Shown here piece by piece: positions 1 through 5,621 of a stretch of 5,621 nt of DNA. A program made the translations under genes and the position numbers. Numbering within the stretch: the stretch's first letter is position 1; every line of letters begins with the position of its first letter. Origin of the DNA: Methanobacteriota archaeon (lineage in GTDB: Archaea; Thermoplasmatota; Poseidoniia; Poseidoniales; Thalassarchaeaceae). The notes beneath the pieces were generated by a model. That model saw nothing but the letters and a program-made list of their open reading frames with translations. It searched no databases and was not told where the DNA came from. The stretch lies in the NCBI GenBank assembly GCA_002724815.1, contig PBPV01000050.1:1-5621 (forward strand), in the 5' to 3' direction.

Positions 1-225
1 ATCCCCATCAGAATCAACCGTTTCGTTTTCATCAAGAGGGAAGGGGTCATTAACATCAAGAACACCATCTCCATCATCATCGACATCCGCAACATTGCCA
101 ATGCCATCCCCATCAGTATCCTCGTATTCAGTTGGATCTAGAGGCAGTGCATCCCAAAGATCTGGCACCCCGTCTCCATCATCATCCGTATCTGTATTGT
201 CGGGTTCACCATCACTGTCCGTATC
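1..225 (-). other. Thrombospondin type-3-like Asp-rich calcium-binding repeats (continue off the left edge)
   Basis: Residues 1099-1173 contain successive acidic loops: DTDSDGEPDN, DTDDDGDGVPD, DTDGDGIGN, DVDDDGDGVLD, and the start of another (DSDGD) at the window edge. The spacer segments ALPLDPTEYE and PFPLDENE are typical of TSP3-like arrays of prokaryotic surface proteins. On the plus strand they show as runs of atc and atcatc. Several calcium ions are probably bound and give a rigid rod; this follows from family knowledge. Confidence 0.88.
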
Positions 226-3200
226 CATCAAACAATCCGCAGCTGAAGTCGATGCCGGGCCCAATGTTGAGGCACCAGTAGGACATGGAGTTGGGGCCGT
301 ATTGCCCAAACCAGCGGCATAAGTCCCAATTGGTGCATCATTACAACCTGTTGAACCCACCCAATCTTGCCAAGTTCCTTCCGGACAAAGAGTTTGACTG
401 ACCGCTTCACTCTGAGCTACAAAATTCCCTGGGTCAGCAGACAAACAAGTTGTGCGCCGATAATTTGGCTGGTATGTTCCCGGTGCACAATCCTGTTCCC
501 AAATACTACCGTCATTGCTTGTGTAGTGGCCAGGACTTGCATCTACACAATCATCACTTGTCACGGATCCATAATTTGGATTGTACGTACCTGCAAGACA
601 GGGCGTGTCATCGAGTGCCCCATAGACATCAACGTAATGTCCACGAGCAGCCTGAGTTGGTTGTGCTTGTCCCGTAGTTGGGACATAAAATCCGGGTTGT
701 GCCTGTTGACACGCAGTTGCACTTTGCGATGCAGTGTTTGGATTGTATGAACCTGCAAGACATGCTTGTTCAGAAGTGGCCCCATATTCGGCAACATAGT
801 GACCCGGGCTTGCTGGTGTTTGACTTGCACTTCCCGGTTGACTGACATAGTAACCTGGTTCAGCAGATAAACAGGCCGCTGAAGAACTAGAAGCATTTGC
901 TGAATTGTAAGTGCCCACAACGCAAATTTTTGGTGCAACGGCTCCAACTTCATCCACATAATGTCCAGGCGGCGCGGGAATTTGGGCAGCACTTGCCCCT
1001 CCGGGGACATAATACCCTAAATCAGCAAGCATGCAAGCCGAAGAGTCTGTTGCACCACTATCTGGATTATACGAACCTGGCAAACAAGGAGTTTCTGTAG
1101 TAGCCCCAATTTGATCAACATAGTAACCAGGTCTGGAAGTGGTTTGCTCAAAACTCGCAGGATTGGTCACATAATGACCCAGGGAGGCTGGAATGCAAGC
1201 AGATGCATTCCCCGAAGCATTGTTTGGATTGTAGGTCCCAGCCTGACATGCGATTTGTCGGTCGGCTCCGACAGTATCCACATAATATCCGCGATCAGCT
1301 GCTGTTTGGGTCGTCAGTGCTTGTTGAGGTACGTAGTGACCTAGATCGGCCAACATGCAAGCAGATGCGTTAGTAGATCCTGAGTTTGGATTGTACGATC
1401 CCGCTTGACAAGGTGTGGGCTGTGACGCACCGTACGTATCGACATAGTAGCCAGCGACGACTCCGATTTGCGCAGTACTCGCAGGGCTGGGGACATAGTG
1501 TCCTAGATCAGCCAACATGCAAGCAGACGCGTTCCCAGAGCCATTGTTTGGATTGTACGATCCCGCTTGACAAGGTGTGGGCTGTGACGCACCGTACGTA
1601 TCGACATAGTAGCCAGCAACGGCTTCGATTTGCGTGGTACTCGCAGGATTGGGGACATAGTGTCCAAGATCTGCTAGCATGCAAGCGGAGGCGTTATCCG
1701 ACGCAGCGTTGGGATTGTAAGACCCTGGCAAACATTGAGTTTGTGTGGCCGAACCATTGACATCGACATAATGCCCAGGGGTTGCATCTAAACAATCGGT
1801 TTGACCCGTCCCGGGTTGATAGGTTCCAATCAAACAAGCTGTCTGATTCTCTTGTCCGGGCGTATCGACATAATGTCCAGCATCAGCGTCTACACATGAA
1901 GTCTGACCCCTCAGTGACTGGTATGTTCCATTGGCACATGGCACTTCAGAAATCGCACCAATCGTATTGACATAATGTCCTAGAGACGCATCAACACAAT
2001 TGGCTTGTGTGGTATTGGGTTGATAAGTTCCAACCGAGCATTCGATTGCGACTAGATTTCCACTGCCATTTGCATAGTGACCGATTGGAGCCTCTTCACA
2101 AGAGTATCTCCCAAAGTATCCTTCATCGCATGCTGTGGTTCGAACAGGATTATCCGGGAATTCATCTTCAGGAGTTGCGATTCCATCCCCGTCTTCATCA
2201 CCAGGCATGTTTGTATCATACACGTTGAGTACACCATCTCCATCTCTGTCCCGCTCTGATAGAACAATGGATTCACTCAAAGGAGAAGCGATTGGCACCA
2301 GAGAGTTATTTCCAGTTCCATCACCAAGCTGGTCGTGGTAATTGTCACCCCAACATTGGACATCTCCGGAACTACTGACGGCACATGTATGGCTAATCCC
2401 AGCGGTCAAAGAAACAGCATCAAACGAGGTGTTGGTGTGCACATATTGTGGTATACTAGAGTTTGAAGTCGAGTTGTCACCCAATTGCCCATCAGCATTG
2501 TTTCCCCAGCACATTATACTGCTATTGTCAAGCAATCCACAAGTGTGCCTTTCGCCCGTTGCAATCGCTGTTACATTTGAATCGGTGGTGATTTCTGTAG
2601 GTGTACTTTGACTCAGCAAAGTTCCATCACCCAATTGGCCACGATCGTTCCAACCCCAGCAGTGTGCTCTGGCATCATCGAGCAGAGCACAGGTATGCTC
2701 TCCACCCGCAGAAATGGCCACGGCTCGCTTGACATCAAAGTCGATGCTAACGGGAATGTAGCTATTGTTTGTGGTTCCATCTCCGAGTTGACCCTGACTA
2801 TTGTATCCCCAACACATCATCGTGCCATTGTTGGTGAGGGCACATGTGTGTGAATCCCCTGCTGTTAATGACACGGCAGATACATTGTCCCCCAAATCCA
2901 CCCAAACGGGTACATTGCTAGAATTGACGGTCCCATCACCCAGCTGTCCATGATTGTTGTATCCCCAACAATTCACCGATGCATTATCTAGAATAGCGCA
3001 ACTATGCGTTTTTCCAGTCGCAACTGCGATTCCCAAGCGCTCTCCAAAGGAGATTGCTGTTGGTGGAGAAGGCAAAGTCGAATTCCCACTTTGTCCTGAT
3101 TGTCCATATGTGTTCCCGCCCCAACAGGCAACAGTTGCATCATTCATCACAGCACAAGTGTGATAGTTACCAATTGCAACACTAACAGCCGAAGGTTGAT

Positions 3201-3519
3201 TGTATAATCCTGAAAAATCAACAGCACCACCGGAACTGTTACCCAATTGTGAAAAGACATTGGATCCCCAACAATTCAAACTTTCATTTGTTATTGCGCA
3301 ATTGTGTCTTCCTCCGGATGCAAATGAGTCGTCCGTAAAAATAGACCCTGAAACAAATCCAGGAGCATTCACACCCTCGGTATGTTGTATCATTCCGTCC
3401 TCTTCGAGCCCATTATTTTCAAACGCCATCGACAGACTCATACAAATGAGAATCAATCCGAGAACAAATCCGCGGACCACATCTGTATCGATTTTCATAT
3501 TTGGCCATAATTTAATCAT
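1..3519 (-). CDS. Giant secreted surface protein: signal peptide, seven RCC1-type repeats, Cys-module array, Asp-rich TSP3-like repeats (partial, C-terminus off left edge)
   Basis: One uninterrupted minus-strand frame gives 1173 codons and is still open at base 1. The first ATG (3519) is chosen because GGGAGG lies 9 bases upstream; the next in-frame ATG (3498) has no such site. Residues 14-32 form a signal peptide (hydrophobic GFVLGLILICMSLSM, likely cut near SMA|FE). Residues 68-415 hold seven RCC1-type blades, residues 424-457 a DxDGDG calcium-binding linker, residues 464-1096 fourteen Cys-pair modules, and residues 1099-1173 thrombospondin type-3-like Asp repeats. About 25 N-x-S/T sequons suggest a glycosylated extracellular protein. 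An adhesin, surface scaffold or ligand-binding role is inferred from domain types only; no catalytic motif is seen. A C-terminal membrane or S-layer anchor would lie beyond the window. It follows the MscS-like gene by 29 bases and may be co-transcribed with it. Confidence 0.93.
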   Translation of the reverse strand, partial: MIKLWPNMKIDTDVVRGFVLGLILICMSLSMAFENNGLEEDGMIQHTEGVNAPGFVSGSIFTDDSFASGGRHNCAITNESLNCWGSNVFSQLGNSSGGAVDFSGLYNQPSAVSVAIGNYHTCAVMNDATVACWGGNTYGQSGQSGNSTLPSPPTAISFGERLGIAVATGKTHSCAILDNASVNCWGYNNHGQLGDGTVNSSNVPVWVDLGDNVSAVSLTAGDSHTCALTNNGTMMCWGYNSQGQLGDGTTNNSYIPVSIDFDVKRAVAISAGGEHTCALLDDARAHCWGWNDRGQLGDGTLLSQSTPTEITTDSNVTAIATGERHTCGLLDNSSIMCWGNNADGQLGDNSTSNSSIPQYVHTNTSFDAVSLTAGISHTCAVSSSGDVQCWGDNYHDQLGDGTGNNSLVPIASPLSESIVLSERDRDGDGVLNVYDTNMPGDEDGDGIATPEDEFPDNPVRTTACDEGYFGRYSCEEAPIGHYANGSGNLVAIECSVGTYQPNTTQANCVDASLGHYVNTIGAISEVPCANGTYQSLRGQTSCVDADAGHYVDTPGQENQTACLIGTYQPGTGQTDCLDATPGHYVDVNGSATQTQCLPGSYNPNAASDNASACMLADLGHYVPNPASTTQIEAVAGYYVDTYGASQPTPCQAGSYNPNNGSGNASACMLADLGHYVPSPASTAQIGVVAGYYVDTYGASQPTPCQAGSYNPNSGSTNASACMLADLGHYVPQQALTTQTAADRGYYVDTVGADRQIACQAGTYNPNNASGNASACIPASLGHYVTNPASFEQTTSRPGYYVDQIGATTETPCLPGSYNPDSGATDSSACMLADLGYYVPGGASAAQIPAPPGHYVDEVGAVAPKICVVGTYNSANASSSSAACLSAEPGYYVSQPGSASQTPASPGHYVAEYGATSEQACLAGSYNPNTASQSATACQQAQPGFYVPTTGQAQPTQAARGHYVDVYGALDDTPCLAGTYNPNYGSVTSDDCVDASPGHYTSNDGSIWEQDCAPGTYQPNYRRTTCLSADPGNFVAQSEAVSQTLCPEGTWQDWVGSTGCNDAPIGTYAAGLGNTAPTPCPTGASTLGPASTSAADCLMDTDSDGEPDNTDTDDDGDGVPDLWDALPLDPTEYEDTDGDGIGNVADVDDDGDGVLDVNDPFPLDENETVDSDGD
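232..2130 (-). repeat. Array of fourteen Cys-pair modules resembling ephrin-receptor-like/GCC2_GCC3 repeats
   Basis: Residues 464-1096 start with a CDEGYFGRYSC cap and continue with fourteen modules of the form GHYVD-xx-GA-xxxxx-C-xxG-TYNPN-(6-9)-C-xxADL. In order there are three 34-residue modules (480-581), one of 37 (582-618), seven of 54 (619-996), two of 34 (997-1064) and a last divergent module ending at C1096. Each module has two cysteines 14 or 17 residues apart. The CxxGTYxPxxGxxxC core resembles the eukaryotic-type ephrin-receptor-like and TNFR-like Cys repeats, but the usual CxxC at the module junction is reduced to CxxA. I recall similar GHYVD/AGTYQP arrays from predicted marine Group II surface proteins. 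The array probably forms an elongated disulfide-braced stalk; this is inference. Confidence 0.88.
532..1665 (-). repeat. Seven tandem 162-bp (54-residue) repeats
   Basis: Residues 619-996 are seven uninterrupted units of exactly 54 residues. Each has a 17-residue Cys-free half (for example GHYVPNPASTTQIEAVA) followed by a 37-residue half with one Cys pair (GYYVDTYGAS to SACMLADL). The Cys-free half looks like a duplicated start of the same module that stops before the first Cys. Units diverge towards the C-terminal side, where MLADL becomes SAEP or QQAQP. Units 1 and 2 share an identical stretch of 72 bases (1546-1617 and 1384-1455). Confidence 0.9.
2148..2250 (-). other. Asp-rich calcium-binding linker in the surface protein
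   Basis: Residues 424-457 contain DRDGDG (424-429) and DEDGDG (441-446) followed by an acidic PEDEFPDN segment. The D-x-D-G-D-G spacing is that of thrombospondin type-3 or dockerin-like calcium loops. It sits exactly between the propeller and the Cys-module array, so it probably acts as a calcium-stiffened hinge. Calcium binding is inferred from the motif. Confidence 0.8.
2275..3318 (-). repeat. Seven RCC1-type repeats (predicted seven-bladed beta-propeller)
   Basis: Residues 68-415 of the surface protein hold seven copies of about 51 residues with the core HTCA-(7-8)-CWG-xN-xx-GQLGDGT followed by a P-V strand. The first CWG is at residues 83-85 and the last at 389-391. Blade 2 has GQSGQSG and blade 6 GQLGDNS in place of GQLGDGT; the others are close to consensus. 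Each blade carries two cysteines nine residues apart, suited to a disulfide in an oxidising exterior. Seven is the number that closes an RCC1 propeller, so the domain looks complete. RCC1 domains usually bind proteins; the partner here is unknown and a nucleotide-exchange role is unlikely for a secreted protein. Confidence 0.92.
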
Positions 3520-3528
3520 TCAATAAAA

Positions 3529-3534
3529 CCTCCC
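3529..3534 (-). promoter_or_regulatory. Ribosome binding site of the giant surface protein
   Basis: The minus strand reads GGGAGG followed by TTTTATTGA and ATG, a strong Shine-Dalgarno sequence with a 9-base spacer. It fixes the start at 3519 rather than at the in-frame ATG at 3498. It lies in the 29-base gap after the MscS-like gene stop. No separate promoter is obvious in so short a gap, which fits co-transcription. Confidence 0.8.
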
Positions 3535-3548
3535 GAATAAACAGAGAA

Positions 3549-4865
3549 TCAATCCCCATCGAACATGTCTAGTGTTGAAGCCAAGGCTGCAATTTCTGCC
3601 CGAATCTTCTCTTTCTCCCTTGACTGTAAGGAGGTATCCAAAAGTTGCTGTTCTAACCATGCAATTTCTGCCCGAACGGTGTCCCTCTCTTCCCGATGTA
3701 CTTCATCCGCCCGAGCCATTTGCAGCCGCGCAGCATGTTGTCGAGCCTCTTTCCTTCGAACTCGGAGCTCACGGTTGGCCCCTCTGTAGGAGGGCTGCCC
3801 TTTCATTTCGATACTCACCGGGAATGGGATAATGATATCCTCTTCATTGAATCGATCGGAAATCGCTTGAAGAATCCAATCCCGTGCAGGCCATTCATCG
3901 GAATAATCAGAAATCCAAGTATAGAGGCGGAAATCTCTGGAATATTCTCCAAGTCGAATTAGCAAAGCACGAGGAGAGGGGTCTTCTAGGGTGTATGGAC
4001 AACTTTTCGCTACTTCAATCAAGATCTTCTTGATGTGAGGTGGATCTTCACTGTAATCGACTCCGATGTCTACCAGAAGATTGAGTCGCTTTGGAACACC
4101 ATCTCCACCACCACGGGCTTTATTCATCACAGTATTCGATACCAGAGAATTGTTTGGAATGATCACAAGTTCTTCTGACCATGTCAGTAATTTTGTGGAT
4201 AGAATTCCAGAAGAGATGACTTTGCCTTCAATCCCATTGACTTCAATTCTGTCGCCCACATCAAAAGGCCGATCCATCGCTAGCATGAACGAATTCAAAA
4301 TATTTCCAAGGGATTGTTGCAATGCCAACCCAGCGATCAGAGAAAACACTGCAAAGGATGCAAATATTCCGGACAACTCAATTCCAAATTCATTGACAAT
4401 TAGGAAGATTGCCACGGTCCATACGAGCGAACGCATCAAGCCACTCAGGAACACATTCCGACCCGTGACCGATACCCCACTTTCATTCGACTGAATGTAG
4501 GCCATCATTGGAGGGACGACGACCTTGATCGTGGAACTGATGATGCTGGTCATGAGAAGAATATACGCAATATTCAGCAAGTAATTGACTTGCACCAAGC
4601 TTTCGGGGGACAACCATGAGAGAGACAAATTTACACACAAAACCATTGCGAAAAATTCAGTTCTTTTTGAAATAGGGACGAACAGGTCATTGTCCCACCC
4701 AACCTCAGTCTTGTTGACGAATTGCCCAATTCTCTTGAGAATCACAAATTTTAGCAGGACTAACAGTCCCAAAGTTAGACCAATACACAGTCCGATTTGC
4801 GCACTGGTACTCAATTCATTGGCCCAGTTAATCACAAAGTCGATTTCATCGAATAGCCGTGACAT
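3549..4865 (-). CDS. MscS-family mechanosensitive ion channel with C-terminal coiled coil
   Basis: A complete 438-residue protein of the small-conductance mechanosensitive channel family, which opens under membrane tension to release ions and solutes during hypo-osmotic shock. Hydrophobic helices lie near residues 22-43, 71-86, 95-117 and 143-160, followed by the pore helix 165-195. The pore and beta-domain signature is clear: GLALQQSLGNILN (179-191), DRPFDVGDRIEVNGIEG (198-214) and LVIIPNNSLVSN (233-244). L176 and L180 align with the gate leucines L105 and L109 of E. coli MscS; the kink glycine G113 is replaced by Q184. The cytoplasmic alpha/beta domain ends near PFPVSIEMKG (347-356). Residues 364-433 are an Arg/Glu/Ala-rich predicted coiled coil not found in E. 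coli MscS. The ATG is the only candidate start, since an in-frame TGA lies at 4892-4890. No normal Shine-Dalgarno is seen; a hairpin occupies that place. Confidence 0.93.
   Translation of the reverse strand: MSRLFDEIDFVINWANELSTSAQIGLCIGLTLGLLVLLKFVILKRIGQFVNKTEVGWDNDLFVPISKRTEFFAMVLCVNLSLSWLSPESLVQVNYLLNIAYILLMTSIISSTIKVVVPPMMAYIQSNESGVSVTGRNVFLSGLMRSLVWTVAIFLIVNEFGIELSGIFASFAVFSLIAGLALQQSLGNILNSFMLAMDRPFDVGDRIEVNGIEGKVISSGILSTKLLTWSEELVIIPNNSLVSNTVMNKARGGGDGVPKRLNLLVDIGVDYSEDPPHIKKILIEVAKSCPYTLEDPSPRALLIRLGEYSRDFRLYTWISDYSDEWPARDWILQAISDRFNEEDIIIPFPVSIEMKGQPSYRGANRELRVRRKEARQHAARLQMARADEVHREERDTVRAEIAWLEQQLLDTSLQSREKEKIRAEIAALASTLDMFDGD
3589..3676 (-). repeat. Short direct repeat in the MscS-like coiled-coil tail
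   Basis: The 16 bases gcaatttctgcccgaa occur at 3589-3604 and again at 3661-3676, 72 bases (24 codons) apart and in the same frame. They encode the RAEIA core of two heptad-like stretches (residues 398-402 and 422-426). This suggests that the tail grew by internal duplication or kept identical codons by chance. Confidence 0.7.
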
Positions 4866-4866
4866 A

Positions 4867-4885
4867 GCCCCATCTCTGATGGGGC
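4867..4885 (-). promoter_or_regulatory. Perfect 8-bp hairpin abutting the MscS-like start codon
   Basis: GCCCCATC-AGA-GATGGGGC on the minus strand forms a perfect 8-bp, GC-rich stem with a 3-base loop. Its 3' arm ends one base before the ATG at 4865, so it fills the region where a Shine-Dalgarno site would be. It begins 31 bases after the ArlJ-like stop codon. It could sequester the start in RNA, act as a processing or termination element between the two genes, or as DNA be a dyad operator. No T-run follows it, which argues against a simple intrinsic terminator. Confidence 0.5.
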
Positions 4886-4916
4886 GGCCTCAATATTGAT
4901 TGAAATGCGTTTTGAT

Positions 4917-5621
4917 TCAAGTTGGGGCGAAAAATGCACCTAAAGTGACATCCAAAAGTGAAATTGTAATCCAACTTGTCAATGCTGCAATCCACATCAT
5001 GGTGGAAATCTGCCCCATCGCTAAAGCAAACCCTCCTCCCCGCAAACGAGTCGCAATTGCGGACAAAATAATCACCATCAGGATGATTAGAAGGGACGTA
5101 ATTAGTTTGAACAGCGCAATGTTTTCGTCGACCGCTCCAGTTTCTTCCAATACAGGGATCCCCAAACCTCCAGCATTCTCTGTAATTTGGTCGACCTGCA
5201 TGTTCTGCATTCCTTGTGCAACACTGGCAATATCCGTCCCCAATCGAAGAACAACTGCGATTGCAATGTTGAATGATACAATTGTGGAAATAAGCAGGCC
5301 GTATGCTACACCTCGCATGGTTCCGGCTGACAAAGCCCTCCGCCTCCTGAGTGACAAGAGATTGGTGGTATTCTGGCTCACGAGATCGGCCACAGCAGCC
5401 GGCTCTCCACTTGCCTGGGCTCCCTCCAGATAAATCCGATTAAACCGAGACACCATCCCTGAATTGACTTCTGCTGAAAACCAATCCCAACTTCGTTCGG
5501 AGTCAATACGAATCATGAGTCGACTTTCCAGGCTCGCAATTGGTTTGTTCAGTGAACCAAAATCAATTCCGCGGAGAGCTTTGATTGTCGCTGAAGGTTC
5601 AGCGGCTCTAGCCTGTGCAGT
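4917..5621 (-). CDS. ArlJ/FlaJ-TadC family membrane platform protein of archaellum or type IV pilus (partial, N-terminus off right edge)
   Basis: The frame is open from the right edge to a TGA at 4919-4917 and gives the last 234 residues; the internal ATG at 5516 is not the start, since 35 in-frame codons precede it. Proteins of this family (T2SSF fold) sit in the membrane, bind the cytoplasmic secretion ATPase and anchor the growing filament. The visible part has a cytoplasmic segment with RIYLEGAQASGEPAAVADLV (residues 63-82), a basic SLRRRR stretch (90-95) and then a hydrophobic helix near 104-125. An extracellular loop with GGLGIPVLEETG follows, then two more helices near 168-190 and 203-226. 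This layout matches the C-terminal half of archaeal ArlJ/FlaJ. A pilus paralogue rather than a true archaellum protein cannot be excluded, as the partner ATPase gene is outside the window. Confidence 0.75.
   Translation of the reverse strand, partial: TAQARAAEPSATIKALRGIDFGSLNKPIASLESRLMIRIDSERSWDWFSAEVNSGMVSRFNRIYLEGAQASGEPAAVADLVSQNTTNLLSLRRRRALSAGTMRGVAYGLLISTIVSFNIAIAVVLRLGTDIASVAQGMQNMQVDQITENAGGLGIPVLEETGAVDENIALFKLITSLLIILMVIILSAIATRLRGGGFALAMGQISTMMWIAALTSWITISLLDVTLGAFFAPT

Noticed and set aside
561..1010. Minus-strand 149-codon frame
   Set aside because: It is another frame within the surface-protein repeat array; its regularity reflects the 162-bp repeat, not a separate gene.
532..1665. 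CRISPR-like periodic repeat
   Set aside because: The 162-bp period is in frame, coding and diverged like protein repeats; there are no short identical repeats with unique spacers.
95..3526. Many plus-strand open frames of 60-130 codons
   Set aside because: They lie opposite the continuous 1173-codon minus-strand frame, have low-complexity or Cys/His/Trp-rich translations typical of antisense reading, and show no recognisable domain.
3520..3548. Terminator or separate promoter between the MscS-like gene and the surface-protein gene
   Set aside because: The 29-base gap has no stem-loop, and its TTTTATT stretch is the spacer between the Shine-Dalgarno site and the ATG rather than a TATA box.
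4890..4899. 10-bp palindrome TCAATATTGA in the gap upstream of the MscS-like gene
   Set aside because: Short, AT-rich and easily found by chance; no second copy or promoter elements nearby to support an operator.
4917..5516. A complete 199-residue gene starting at the ATG at 5516
   Set aside because: The frame stays open for 35 more codons to the right edge, and the ArlJ/FlaJ family is longer, so the ATG is internal.

Overview
The window reads as part of an archaeal genome, most likely a marine Group II euryarchaeon (Poseidoniales). This rests on three things: an ArlJ/FlaJ-type membrane protein; a very large Cys- and Asp-rich surface protein of a style I recall from that group (not checked by search); and moderate GC content. 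All three genes lie on the minus strand, are closely spaced and together fill almost the whole window. I see no RNA gene, CRISPR array, insertion sequence or integration site.

Layout in transcription order (right to left). (1) 5621-4917: the C-terminal 234 residues of an ArlJ/FlaJ-TadC family inner-membrane platform protein of an archaellum or archaeal type IV pilus; its start lies beyond the right edge. (2) A 51-base gap carrying a perfect 8-bp hairpin directly against the next start codon. (3) 4865-3549: a complete 438-residue MscS-family mechanosensitive channel with a charged coiled-coil tail. (4) A 29-base gap with a clear Shine-Dalgarno site. (5) 3519-1: the first 1173 codons of a giant secreted or surface protein, still open at the left edge. 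It consists of a signal peptide, seven RCC1-type blades, a short calcium-binding linker, fourteen Cys-pair modules (seven of them in a 54-residue tandem repeat), and thrombospondin type-3-like Asp-rich repeats.

The common strand and short gaps would allow co-transcription of the channel and the giant protein, and possibly of the ArlJ-like gene. All three products act at the cell envelope (filament platform, membrane tension valve, extracellular adhesin or scaffold), but a shared function is inference. The most notable item is the giant protein: its domain combination, the degenerate growth-factor-receptor-like Cys modules, and a patch of 72 identical bases in neighbouring repeats that points to recent duplication or gene conversion.
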